The notes under the pieces: model-generated
The model's database searches: none
Seen by the model: the letters and a program-made list of their open reading frames with translations, nothing else
Told to the model about the DNA's origin: nothing
DNA from: Sphingomonas sp. Leaf242
GTDB taxonomy: Bacteria; Pseudomonadota; Alphaproteobacteria; Sphingomonadales; Sphingomonadaceae
Direction of reading: 5' to 3'
Length of the DNA: 34,129 bases
NCBI RefSeq assembly: GCF_001422045.1
Contig: NZ_LMLW01000003.1
Coordinates: 1-34,129 of the forward strand
Shown: piece after piece, positions 1 through 7,694 of the stretch
Numbering within the stretch: position 1 is the first letter of the stretch
Layout of the letters: each line of letters begins with the position of its first letter
Program-made: the position numbers and the translations under genes

Positions 1-102
1 CTGCTGCGCGATAAGGAATGGGTTCAGAAGCAGACCCGATCAATCGAATTAGCTGATAAACCCAAGTACCCACGTATAATCAAGCCCCGCAGTGGTACCG
101 GA
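1..102. repeat. Terminal direct repeat, left copy (circular join)
   Basis: Bases 1-102 are identical to bases 34028-34129. A perfect overlap of this size at the two ends of a contig is the usual signature of an assembled circle, and the reading frame of the ATP-grasp gene continues across it. The unique sequence would be about 34,027 bp. A genuine linear molecule with 102-bp terminal repeats is the less likely alternative. Confidence 0.93.
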
Positions 103-837
103 TCGATGGGAATCCATTTCGTTGATAGCGCAGAGGAAAGCAAACGACTCCTAGATTCGTTCGCTAATGCGGATGACTATATTTCTGAGCCGTTCCATAG
201 AGGGCCTTTATATTCTGCCGAACTGTGGAGTGATGGACAGTCATTCCGGTTCTTTGGCGTCACAAATCGGATTATGACTGATCCCCCGCTTTTTCTTGAG
301 AGGGTCAAGACCTTTCCACATGAGGCTGGATCCCCGTGGGAAAAACTAGTGAAGAATTGGTCGAGGAAAATCGTCGAAGATCTAGATTATAATCTCGGAC
401 TCGCGCATATCGAATTTATTGAAACAAAAAAGGGCTTTCAGTTAGTCGAAATAAATAGTCGATTAGCGGGAGCACTAATAACACCCGCAATTGACTGTTG
501 CACCAACTACGATCCGTATGCTTTAGCCGTTGCGGACGCATTATGTGTCATTCCGAACGAATTGCCAAAGCGCCGGGAAATATCGGGCGGCCATAGTCAC
601 GTCACAATCTATGCTAACCGAACAGGACGGCTTGAATCTATTGATGGGACGACAATGCTATCGTCTTATCCCGGCAGGCCTACGTGGCTCGCATCAAAGC
701 ATCGTGGCGCCGATATTACCGACTTAACGTCTTGGCGAGCCCGTCTGGGTCATGTCTATGCAACTGGTCCCTCACCGGCAATCGCTCAAGACCGAGCTAT
801 CGCTGCTGCAAGTGCCATCAGGTTTACAATTGAGTGA
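1..837 (+). CDS. ATP-grasp peptide ligase A, C-terminal part (gene continues from 33719)
   Basis: This is the 3' part of an ATP-grasp carboxylate-amine ligase whose 5' part lies at 33719-34129. Joined across the circle the protein is about 381 residues, normal for the small-molecule peptide ligase class (BacD/DdaF type) that couples an amino acid carboxylate, through an acyl phosphate, to an amine. The ATP-binding loop KPRSGTGSMG (about residues 131-140) sits on the join. Downstream are a Glu-rich strand (YISEPFHRGPLYSAEL) and the metal-binding strand HIEFIETKKGFQLVEINSRLAG with the expected Glu and Asn. The first ATG inside this part (106) is not a real start because the frame is open upstream. 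The stop overlaps the GTG of the transporter at 834 (GTGA), which suggests translational coupling. The substrate cannot be read from the sequence. Confidence 0.9.
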   Translation: MLRDKEWVQKQTRSIELADKPKYPRIIKPRSGTGSMGIHFVDSAEESKRLLDSFANADDYISEPFHRGPLYSAELWSDGQSFRFFGVTNRIMTDPPLFLERVKTFPHEAGSPWEKLVKNWSRKIVEDLDYNLGLAHIEFIETKKGFQLVEINSRLAGALITPAIDCCTNYDPYALAVADALCVIPNELPKRREISGGHSHVTIYANRTGRLESIDGTTMLSSYPGRPTWLASKHRGADITDLTSWRARLGHVYATGPSPAIAQDRAIAAASAIRFTIE

Positions 838-1985
838 TTACCATTCGCTCTGAACGAACACTCTTAGCGGTGGTCGTCATGTCCGGTGTGACCACATTCA
901 TGCTTTACCCACTACTTACATTGGAGCTAATTCGCCGCGGCGAGAATGTCTTTCATATAGGTGTGATATTAGGACTACTTTCAGGGGTTGGACAGATATC
1001 AGCCACCGTTATTGGGCGTGCCAATGCAAAGTGGGGATCAAAGCGCTTAGCTGTCACCGGATTGATATTCCGCGGCGCCGGACTCTTGGTGTTTGCCTTC
1101 CACGTTGAATCGGCAGTGTATATGGCAGCGGCAACTCTTGCGAGCATCGGGAGCAGTGCGACTGGCTTGGCTATCAAGACTGAGTTGATGAGATCATCGA
1201 CGTCGAGGCGGACTGTGACACTTCGTTCAATGATGGTGAATATCGGGGCGTTCATAGGCCCATCAATAGGGGGATCTTTGTTTTTAACTAATGCATTTGG
1301 TAACATAATAATTGCCTCTCTAGCATCGTATCTCTTGATCGCCTTCTTAATCTGCTTGATCCGGTTTCATGAACCGGAATTGACATCAGTCAATGAGCAT
1401 ATAGCGACGTTCAGGATGATCGGCGATAGATCATACATTCTTTTGGTGATCGGCGTATTCAGCTATTGGTCCTTATACGCATTATGGCCCCTAGTCGTCC
1501 CATTTATAGCTTTGAGGGCATTTCAAACACCAGTTGCGTCTACATGGTTATACACAGCAAACGCTGGCCTAATAATATCATTCCAATATCTTTTAGTAGT
1601 AAAATTATTAAGTAAACTACGGTCCAGCCAAATACTTGCGACTGGCTTCGCTATATTGCTCTTTTGCTTTTTGCCTCTTGTAATGTCCCCCGGCCCGGTT
1701 TCAGTCGTACTATTTATAACGTTATTTAGTGTTGGTGAAATGCTAGTAAGTCCAACGTTAGATGAGGTGACGACACGAATATCGACTAATAAACATGGTT
1801 TGTCTCAGGCGTTCGGCCTGAATGCATCGGTCGCTGGTGTTGCATTACTGATCGGTGCACCAATTGGCGGTGCGATTATCGCCTTATCTCAAAATACGGT
1901 TGGTATTGTGTTGTTCGGGATACCTTTGGCACTAACAGGAATTCTTGTTGCAGTATTACTTGGCCGGCAGGAGATGGCGCTATGA
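834..1985 (+). CDS. MFS transporter, probable product exporter
   Basis: A 383-residue hydrophobic protein with about 12 predicted membrane spans in two halves, typical in size for a major facilitator drug:proton antiporter. The loop after the second span (GRANAKWGSKRLAVTGLIFRG) resembles the family's cytoplasmic loop 2-3 motif (GxLaDrxGrk/r), and the C-terminal half contains a glycine-rich span (LIGAPIGGAIIAL). It starts with GTG overlapping the stop of ligase A and ends overlapping the ATG of ligase B (ATGA), so it is embedded in the operon between two amide ligases. Such transporters in dipeptide antibiotic clusters (for example those of bacilysin and dapdiamide) export the product and give self-protection. 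Export of the peptide product is inferred here from position. Confidence 0.85.
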   Translation: MITIRSERTLLAVVVMSGVTTFMLYPLLTLELIRRGENVFHIGVILGLLSGVGQISATVIGRANAKWGSKRLAVTGLIFRGAGLLVFAFHVESAVYMAAATLASIGSSATGLAIKTELMRSSTSRRTVTLRSMMVNIGAFIGPSIGGSLFLTNAFGNIIIASLASYLLIAFLICLIRFHEPELTSVNEHIATFRMIGDRSYILLVIGVFSYWSLYALWPLVVPFIALRAFQTPVASTWLYTANAGLIISFQYLLVVKLLSKLRSSQILATGFAILLFCFLPLVMSPGPVSVVLFITLFSVGEMLVSPTLDEVTTRISTNKHGLSQAFGLNASVAGVALLIGAPIGGAIIALSQNTVGIVLFGIPLALTGILVAVLLGRQEMAL

Positions 1986-3136
1986 TCGTGTACACACTTT
2001 CTTCGCGGGCCGCCGTTATTGAGGCGGCAAAAAAAGCAGGAGTAGTAGTGGTTCCAGTGGGACCACAAAGCATACTTGAAAAGCTACCATTAACTGAACG
2101 CTATATTGAGGTCAGCGATCAATTGAATCCGCTCCAAGTGACGCGTGCTTTGATTGCCGATGGAGTAAAGCACGGTGATCCGGAATGCATTTGCATAGGA
2201 CTTGGCGACGATACGTCACAAGTGGCAGCACTTGTTAACGTCGGATTGAGCCTTGGTAATAACAGATTCGCTTCATTCACATCGTTAGAGTTAATGCGGG
2301 ACAAGCTAGCCCTGAGGGCGCGGCTGGGGGTAGAATCTAGTCTAAACGGCCGCTTTGAACGCGTTGAGAATAAGCACCAAATAAGGCATCTACTTAAGGA
2401 ATTCCCGAAGGGTATCGTACTTAAGCCATTAGATGGATCGGGCAGTCGCGGCGTCGTGATCATAAAAGATGAATCCGAAATCCCGGATATGAATCCGAAT
2501 ATTGTACTTTTATTGGAAGAGTACTTCTGTGGACCTGAGTTCTCTGTGGAGACTATCAGCTGGAATGGAAAGCATCATCCTCTAGTCGTTACTGCAAAGA
2601 AGTTAGGAGGCAGCACCGGGGTAGTGGAGGTTGGCCAAAGGCAGCCGGCTTATATATCCGGTGTCGAAACTGCTAAACTTTTTTCAGCTGCGGAGATTGT
2701 CTTGAATGCCGCAGACTATCAATACGGTCTGTCGCACATCGAGTTTATTCTGCAGGATGGTGAACCACGTCTTGTCGAGGCCCATGGCCGAGTCGGTGGC
2801 GATCGTATCTCGGACTTGATGCACTGGACGATCGGAATGAGTGCCTTTGAGATACTTTTTAGATCTTATAATAACAACGTCGTTCCTTCTACTAATCCAT
2901 CAGGCCTTGAGGCTGCGATTACCTTTTTTGATCTTAGTATATGGCAGGATACCGATAGCGCTTGGAAAAAGCAGATTGCTAAAATCAAAGATGTCAAGGA
3001 AGTGGAAATTCTTCGGAATATAGGTGACCGCCTTGATGTCCGATCGTCCGCCGACCGTCATGCCCATGTGGTATTAGCCGGTACGTCATTAAACTATCCT
3101 CTTAGACAACTAAAGACTTATGGGAGCTTGTTATGA
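1982..3136 (+). CDS. ATP-grasp peptide ligase B
   Basis: A 384-residue ATP-grasp carboxylate-amine ligase of the same general type as ligase A. Visible elements are an N-terminal Rossmann-like preATP-grasp region, the DK element near 107-108, the ATP-binding loop KPLDGSGSRGV (148-158), the EEYFCGPEFSVE strand (179-190) typical of the family, and the Mg-binding strand HIEFILQDG...RLVEAHGRVGGD (252-274). The family forms amide bonds between free amino acids through an acyl-phosphate intermediate. An AGGAG ribosome binding site lies about 8 bases upstream of the ATG, which overlaps the transporter stop. The next ligase starts on its stop codon. Two ligases of one type plus a GshB-like one suggest successive couplings. 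Substrates are unknown. Confidence 0.9.
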   Translation: MIVYTLSSRAAVIEAAKKAGVVVVPVGPQSILEKLPLTERYIEVSDQLNPLQVTRALIADGVKHGDPECICIGLGDDTSQVAALVNVGLSLGNNRFASFTSLELMRDKLALRARLGVESSLNGRFERVENKHQIRHLLKEFPKGIVLKPLDGSGSRGVVIIKDESEIPDMNPNIVLLLEEYFCGPEFSVETISWNGKHHPLVVTAKKLGGSTGVVEVGQRQPAYISGVETAKLFSAAEIVLNAADYQYGLSHIEFILQDGEPRLVEAHGRVGGDRISDLMHWTIGMSAFEILFRSYNNNVVPSTNPSGLEAAITFFDLSIWQDTDSAWKKQIAKIKDVKEVEILRNIGDRLDVRSSADRHAHVVLAGTSLNYPLRQLKTYGSLL

Positions 3137-4137
3137 AAATACTCATCCTCACTATCCAAACGGATCAATATAAACCGGTTAATAACTTTTACGTTCCACG
3201 TTCGCTTATCGAACTCGGTCACGAGGTAACACTTGGTGATGTTGATACTCTTATGATGTTTGACAACGTTATCCATGTAAAGGCCGGAATATTCACCGGC
3301 GGTGTGATTGGCGACAGGCATGTTGCTATGGAGGTTGTCACCTCCTGTGAGGACTTCGATCTGATCTGGATTCTAGACTATGCTCATCCTTCGCGTGAGC
3401 GTGAATTCTTTCAAATCCTTTGGGTGCTTGAACGACGTGTACCTTTCGTTAATCGGCCATCTTCAATGTTTTTTCTTAACAACAAAATCGGTGTACTTGG
3501 TCTTGAGGCGAGTAAACACTTTGCACCAACTAATCTCCTTCTTAATCAAGAGATTGTATCAGATATCGTTGCGCGGGAGCCTGGGAGCACGTGGGTACTC
3601 AAGCCGGCAAATTCTGGGTGCGGTATCGATGTTTACATGATTAAGGAGAGTGATCCGAACTGTGGTTCGCTCATTCAGTCTGCGACTGGTAATATCTATC
3701 AGAAATACGAAATGTATACTCGGGAGGGTTGGGGTCGAGCAGAGAAATACACTATACTTCAAAAATTTATACCGGGTATGCAAGAGAGAGAGAACCGCGT
3801 TATTATAGCTGGTGGAAAGATTGTAGGTGGTTACAAAAAAACGGCTACAGGTAATGAGTTCAGAGGTAATATTACCACAGGTGGGGCACTAGGCGCTCTA
3901 AACATATCGCCTGAAGCACGTGAACTGTGCGTAGAGATAGGGCGTGAGCTTGCGACCTACGGAATCCATTATGCTGGGATTGACGTCGCCTATCCGTTTA
4001 TCGTTGAATATAACCTAGTGAATCCAGGGGGCATCGGTCGTCAGATTGATGCGACTGGTGAGGATATCGGAATCGCGGCGTGTGAAGCCGCAGTGGGTGC
4101 GGCAATGCAGAGCGCTCGCCCGGCGATGTCTTTGTAA
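3133..4137 (+). CDS. GshB-like ATP-grasp ligase C
   Basis: A 334-residue protein resembling bacterial glutathione synthetase (GshB) and related ligases rather than ligases A and B. Seen are VNRPSS near 106-111, the ATP-lid strand WVLKPANSGCGIDVY (154-168) followed by DPN, QKFIPG (210-215), RGNITTGG (244-251), and the terminal GIDV...FIVEYNLVNPGGIGRQ segment that carries the metal and product-binding Asn in GshB. GshB joins gamma-glutamylcysteine to glycine. In this operon the enzyme more plausibly adds a final amino acid to a dedicated intermediate, which is inference. The ATG overlaps the stop of ligase B, with a GGGAG ribosome site upstream. It is the last gene of the operon and is followed by a hairpin. 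Confidence 0.88.
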   Translation: MKILILTIQTDQYKPVNNFYVPRSLIELGHEVTLGDVDTLMMFDNVIHVKAGIFTGGVIGDRHVAMEVVTSCEDFDLIWILDYAHPSREREFFQILWVLERRVPFVNRPSSMFFLNNKIGVLGLEASKHFAPTNLLLNQEIVSDIVAREPGSTWVLKPANSGCGIDVYMIKESDPNCGSLIQSATGNIYQKYEMYTREGWGRAEKYTILQKFIPGMQERENRVIIAGGKIVGGYKKTATGNEFRGNITTGGALGALNISPEARELCVEIGRELATYGIHYAGIDVAYPFIVEYNLVNPGGIGRQIDATGEDIGIAACEAAVGAAMQSARPAMSL

Positions 4138-4169
4138 GCTGTTCTTTACTCGACTCCTGCCAGATCGAA

Positions 4170-4209
4170 CCACAGAAAGGATCGCTAGCCCTATCGAACC
4201 TTTCTGTGG
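4170..4209 (+). terminator. Hairpin after the biosynthetic operon, possible terminator
   Basis: Perfect 11-bp inverted repeat CCACAGAAAGG / CCTTTCTGTGG with an 18-base spacer, 33 bases past the stop of ligase C. There is no clear T-run after it, so it is not a textbook intrinsic terminator. It may instead pause transcription or stabilise the 3' end of the operon mRNA. Confidence 0.5.
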
Positions 4210-4687
4210 GTGTCTGTCCTCGGCTGTCATGAAAGCAAAGACCTCGCCGGTCGGGTGGAGGGGTTCGCGTTCGGCCGGTCATTTTTGCCCCGTTCAGCGT
4301 TTTCAGAATGGCATCGCCAAAGCCTATACCGCGTGCCCGAGAAGCGTTTTCCGCAGCGCCGCGGCAAACCGCCGAATTCACCGCGGCGGTCAACGTGGCA
4401 GAAGCGTACGCATCCGATAGAGGCGGCAGGTTGACGGCTCGTGGAGCCTGGCTGGCCTGTCAGTCCTTGCTGAGGAAGGACTCGAAACCTTCTTCGACCA
4501 ACGTGCTTTGGAAGGCTGCATCATGGCTGAGTGCGCTTTCGACGTTCTTCATCCTGTGGTCCAACCGAAGCCCAATCGATGTTTGGGTCTACCTTTCTTC
4601 CAGCTCCGTATGCGTCCCCGACAGGCCTGTTTGTGTCGGCGCCGGGTCCGGCTAAGGTCTGCCTTTTTTTAAAAAGGGACCATCTGC
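4210..4687. other. Gene-free stretch between ligase C and HU
   Basis: About 480 bases without a convincing gene. Several short overlapping frames exist on both strands but none has a recognisable product. It holds a small perfect hairpin at 4462-4482 (AGTCCTT / AAGGACT, 7-base loop) and a shorter CCCAA/TTGGG pairing near 4571-4587. It is most likely the promoter and leader of the HU gene. Confidence 0.4.
4662..4677 (+). promoter_or_regulatory. Palindrome covering the HU ribosome-binding site
   Basis: The sequence CCTTTTTTTAAAAAGG immediately precedes the HU start at 4688 and contains part of the AAAAAGGGA ribosome binding site. Folding would pair the Shine-Dalgarno bases with the T-run, so the leader could modulate HU translation. 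The stem is AT-rich and weak, so this is a tentative reading. Confidence 0.3.
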
Positions 4688-4957
4688 ATGAATATCGGTG
4701 AGCTTGCGAAGGGTGTGGCGGTTGTGACCGGCACGAACGAGGCCAGTGCCAAGGCAGCGATCACCGCGGTCTTCGACCAGATTGCGGGTGCGGCCGCAAA
4801 GGGAGAGGAGGTCTCCATTCCCGGCTTCGGCAAGTTTGCCGTCAAGGATCGTCCCGAGCGTCAGGGCCGTAACCCGGCGACGGGCGACGCGATTACGATC
4901 GCGGCGTCGAAGAAGGTGGCGTTCACGCCTGCGAAGGGCCTGAAGGACAAGCTCTGA
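4688..4957 (+). CDS. HU-family DNA-binding protein
   Basis: An 89-residue HU/IHF-type protein, the usual length. It begins MNIGELAKGVA, has the family signature around GFGKFAVKDRPERQGRNPATGD (about 47-68) that forms the DNA-bending arm, and ends with the basic KKVAFTPAKGLKDKL tail. HU binds and bends DNA non-specifically as a dimer, and plasmid copies may help plasmid compaction or initiation at an iteron origin. A ribosome site AAAAAGGGA lies about 9 bases upstream. The following small gene starts two bases after its stop, so the two are probably co-transcribed. Confidence 0.95.
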   Translation: MNIGELAKGVAVVTGTNEASAKAAITAVFDQIAGAAAKGEEVSIPGFGKFAVKDRPERQGRNPATGDAITIAASKKVAFTPAKGLKDKL

Positions 4958-4959
4958 GA

Positions 4960-5247
4960 ATGCGATCGACTAATGACGATGACGAGTTGACCTCAGTTAT
5001 CGGCCGGCTCAGGAGCGGGCACGACACCCTGCCTTTCATGACGCGCCTGTACCCGGCGACCGGGATGCATCTCTGCGTTATGCCCGCAGAGATGCAGGCG
5101 GTGCTGGAGGGCGCGCCGGATTACCGGCAACCTGATCCGGGCGAAGGACCGGTCTGGCTCCAGTTCGCCAGCGGTAACGACGCGGCTGAACTGGTAGTAT
5201 ATCGTGCCCGTACAGGTGATTTGTACATGGCTGCACCTGCCCTCTGA
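4960..5247 (+). CDS. Small conserved protein of unknown function (paralogue of 16048)
   Basis: A 95-residue soluble acidic protein directly after HU. It is clearly related to the product of 16048-16338: both share GHD..PFM.RL near the N-terminus, a PDxxxxDPG segment in the middle and AELVVYRART.D near the C-terminus, at the same lengths. No known domain was recognised. Two copies on one plasmid, one next to HU and one next to a nuclease-like gene, suggest a small accessory family kept by duplication. Confidence 0.75.
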   Translation: MRSTNDDDELTSVIGRLRSGHDTLPFMTRLYPATGMHLCVMPAEMQAVLEGAPDYRQPDPGEGPVWLQFASGNDAAELVVYRARTGDLYMAAPAL

Positions 5248-5251
5248 CGGG

Positions 5252-5518
5252 TCAGTAGTGGAAGCGGCACTGGGCTACCTCGAGCTGCTGGTCAGGCACT
5301 TTGCCGGATACGCGATAAACGAGGCGATCATCCTCTGTCAGGCGGCGTGACCACCAGCCAGCGAGATCGCCTTTCAGGGGTTCGGGCTTTCCCCTGCCCT
5401 TGAAAGGGCTGCGCCGGCATTCGTTTATCAGATCGTTCAGCTTTGCAAAAACCTTGGGATCAGCGTTGATCCAGTGCTGGTATTGCTCCCAGCCAAGGTC
5501 CGAGAAGACGAGCTTCAC
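5252..5518 (-). CDS. yoeB: YoeB-family toxin (ribosome-dependent mRNA interferase)
   Basis: An 88-residue Txe/YoeB toxin. It has the family N-terminus MKLVFSDLGWEQYQHW, the central LKGDLAGWWSRRLTEDDRLVYRV segment with catalytic Glu and Arg positions, and the invariant C-terminal His-Tyr pair (CRFHY). YoeB cuts mRNA in the ribosomal A site when its antitoxin is degraded. The start overlaps the stop of the antitoxin gene upstream (ATGA), the usual antitoxin-toxin order. Role: post-segregational stabilisation of the plasmid. Confidence 0.93.
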   Translation of the reverse strand: MKLVFSDLGWEQYQHWINADPKVFAKLNDLINECRRSPFKGRGKPEPLKGDLAGWWSRRLTEDDRLVYRVSGKVPDQQLEVAQCRFHY

Positions 5519-5778
5519 GCTTCGGCCATCTCGATCAGTTCACGCTCGACACCCCTGCCGGCATCGAGCTGTGCGATCGATTCCCGCAGCGCGCGCGCGT
5601 TTGCAGGCGTGGACAACAGGTGCATCGTTTCGCGGATCGAGTTCCAGGCATCGAGCGACACCATCACGACCGGTTTTCCGTTTTTCCGCGTTACCACGAC
5701 TTCCTCGTGGTCTTCCACGACCTGTTCCATCACATCCTTCAGGTTGGCCCTTGCATCGGTGTACGTAAGTACCTGCAT
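5515..5778 (-). CDS. yefM: YefM-family antitoxin
   Basis: An 87-residue Phd/YefM antitoxin. The N-terminal DNA-binding fold begins MQVLTYTDARANLKDVMEQV, followed by EEVVVTRKNGKPVVMVSLDAW and an extended acidic C-terminus that would wrap the toxin. The frame is open further upstream, but the start at 5778 was chosen because GGAGG sits six bases before it and the family begins here. It binds YoeB and represses its own operon through the palindrome upstream. Confidence 0.92.
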   Translation of the reverse strand: MQVLTYTDARANLKDVMEQVVEDHEEVVVTRKNGKPVVMVSLDAWNSIRETMHLLSTPANARALRESIAQLDAGRGVERELIEMAEA

Positions 5779-5803
5779 TTTTGCCTCCATCTCTCTACCT
5801 ATA

Positions 5804-5821
5804 TGTACGCCTACCGGTACA
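5804..5821 (-). promoter_or_regulatory. Candidate YefM-YoeB operator
   Basis: Two inverted TGTAC-type half sites (TGTAC at 5804 and GGTACA ending at 5821) lie just upstream of yefM. Known YefM operators contain TGTACA-centred palindromes, so position and sequence fit autoregulation. This was not tested against a motif model. Confidence 0.45.
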
Positions 5822-5971
5822 ACTACAAGTATGACGTTGGGGTGAATGCCAGTGGCCACGAGTTGGCCTGCCCCAGTCAAAAAGCGACGAACCGCTTATG
5901 CCAGCCTCCTTTTGTTCTTGTTACTAGGGAATCTTAGAGACAAGGTGGCACAAATCGTCCCAGAGGTGCCC

Positions 5972-7234
5972 GTGCGACAATCCATTTCCGACTTTTCCCG
6001 TCTCCGTACCAGCGCCGGTGTCAGCATCGATGCCTTTGCGGCCAGCTCGGGCTTCTCCCGGCGTACCGTCTATCGCTGGGAACGTGGTGAGGCCCCGCCC
6101 CGCAAGGCGGCAGTGCGGATGCTGGACACGCTGATCGCCGATCACCGGCAGGCGGCAGCGGGTGCAGGAAAATTTCGGTTCATCGACCTGTTTGCCGGCA
6201 TCGGTGGCCTGCGCCGCGGCTTCGAAGAAATGGGCGAATGCGTTTTTACCAGCGAATGGGATAAATATTCGCAGGCAACCTATCTCGCGAATTATGAGTG
6301 CGATCATGAGGTCGCCGGCGACATCACCAAGGTGCCGGTGGAAAGCATCCCGGCGCACGACCTTTTGCTAGCGGGCTTTCCGTGTCAGCCCTTCTCGATC
6401 GCAGGGGTGTCGAAGAAGAACGCGCTGAACAGGCCGCACGGCTTCCTCGATGAGACGCAGGGCACGCTGTTTTTCAACGTCGCCAAGATCATCCAGCATC
6501 ACCGGCCGCGGGCGTTCCTGCTGGAGAACGTCAAGAATCTGGTCAACCACGACAAGGGCCGGACGTTCGAGGTCATCCACCGCACGTTGACCGAGGAGCT
6601 GGGCTATCAGGTCCACTGGAAGGTCATCAACTCCAAGTCGTTCGTGCCCCAGCAGCGCGAGCGCATCTTCATCGTCGGTTTCCGCGACCCGAATGATTTT
6701 ACCTTCGCCGATCTGGAACTGCCCGATCCGTTCGCCGGGCCGCGGCTGGGCACCATCCTGCATCCGGAGGACGGCACCGAGGAGCTGGACGCGCCCTATA
6801 CCCGCGGCAATATCGCGTCGGTGTCGGAAAAGTACACGCTGACCGATCACCTGTGGCGCTACCTCCAAGGATATGCGGCCAAGCATAAGGCTGCCGGCAA
6901 CGGGTTCGGGTTCGGGTTGGTCGGCCGCGGTGATATCGCCCGCACCCTATCGGCGCGCTACTACAAGGACGGATCGGAGATCCTCGTCGAGCAGAAGGGC
7001 AAGAACCCGCGCCGGCTTACACCGCGCGAGTGCGCCCGGCTGATGGGGTTCGACGAACCCGGCGGCCGGGACTTCATCATCCCCGTGTCCGACACCCAGG
7101 CCTATCGCCAGTTTGGCAACGCCGTCGTCGTACCGGTGGTAAAGGCCGTCGCCGCGCACATGATGCCGTGGCTGGTCGATGGCGCGAATGCGGAACCGGA
7201 GCAGCCGGAGCGGATCATGGCCCTTGCCGGGTGA
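5972..7234 (+). CDS. C5-cytosine DNA methyltransferase with N-terminal HTH (EcoRII/Dcm-like)
   Basis: A 420-residue C5-methyltransferase. With the start used here, residues 9-45 form an XRE-like helix-turn-helix (AFAASSGFSRRTVYRWERGEA) and the catalytic domain follows: motif I FIDLFAGIGGLRRGF (about 70-84), motif IV GFPCQPFSIAG with catalytic Cys near 138, motif VI ENV near 185, motif VIII QQRERIFIVGF, and motif X YRQFGNAVVVPVV. The neighbouring EcoRII-type nuclease and Vsr suggest CCWGG-type specificity. N-terminal HTH regions in M.EcoRII and M.SsoII act as repressors of their own operons, so autoregulation is likely. The GTG at 5972 has AGAGG five bases before it. The frame is open to 5846, so a longer form is possible. 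Confidence 0.93.
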   Translation: MRQSISDFSRLRTSAGVSIDAFAASSGFSRRTVYRWERGEAPPRKAAVRMLDTLIADHRQAAAGAGKFRFIDLFAGIGGLRRGFEEMGECVFTSEWDKYSQATYLANYECDHEVAGDITKVPVESIPAHDLLLAGFPCQPFSIAGVSKKNALNRPHGFLDETQGTLFFNVAKIIQHHRPRAFLLENVKNLVNHDKGRTFEVIHRTLTEELGYQVHWKVINSKSFVPQQRERIFIVGFRDPNDFTFADLELPDPFAGPRLGTILHPEDGTEELDAPYTRGNIASVSEKYTLTDHLWRYLQGYAAKHKAAGNGFGFGLVGRGDIARTLSARYYKDGSEILVEQKGKNPRRLTPRECARLMGFDEPGGRDFIIPVSDTQAYRQFGNAVVVPVVKAVAAHMMPWLVDGANAEPEQPERIMALAG

Positions 7235-7694
7235 TGTAGTCGACGCGGCGACTCGCAGCCGGATGATGGCAGGGATCAGAGGGAAGGACACAAAGCCCGA
7301 GCTGGTCGTGCGGCGTGGCCTTCACGCGCTCGGTTTTCGATTTGTGCTTCACGATCGCCGCCTGCCCGGCAAGCCGGACATGGTACTGCCGCGCTGGCAA
7401 GCCGCGATCCTAGTACACGGCTGCTTCTGGCACGGGCATGACTGCCCGCTGTTCCGCTGGCCCGGCACGCGGCAGGATTTTTGGCGGCAGAAGATCGGCC
7501 GCAACCAGGAACGCGACGCCGAGGTGGAGGTGGCGCTTGACCATGCGGGCTGGCGCGTGCTGAAAATCTGGGAATGCTCGCTGAAGGGCACCGGGCGGCT
7601 CGGTATCGATCGCGTGGTACCGCTGGCGGCTGACTGGCTCCGTTCCGGCGAACGCGCCGGTGAGATCAGGGGGACGGTACGTGCCGGTGGGTGA
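7224..7694 (+). CDS. vsr: Very-short-patch mismatch repair endonuclease Vsr
   Basis: About 156 residues with the Vsr signature: MMAGIRGKDTKPELVVRRGLHALGFRF, then LPGKPDMVLPRWQAAILVHGCFWHGHDC, which carries the catalytic Asp and His and the zinc ligands. Vsr nicks beside T:G mismatches created when 5-methylcytosine deaminates and so protects sites methylated by the adjacent methyltransferase. It overlaps the 3' end of the methyltransferase gene. The family N-terminus (VDxxTRSRMM) places the start near TTG 7224, although ATG codons at 7179 and 7188 are in frame. Confidence 0.9.
   Translation: MPGDVVDAATRSRMMAGIRGKDTKPELVVRRGLHALGFRFVLHDRRLPGKPDMVLPRWQAAILVHGCFWHGHDCPLFRWPGTRQDFWRQKIGRNQERDAEVEVALDHAGWRVLKIWECSLKGTGRLGIDRVVPLAADWLRSGERAGEIRGTVRAGG

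Noticed and set aside
3998..4434. Several overlapping frames past the end of ligase C
   Set aside because: They overlap the ligase or the hairpin and have no recognisable product.
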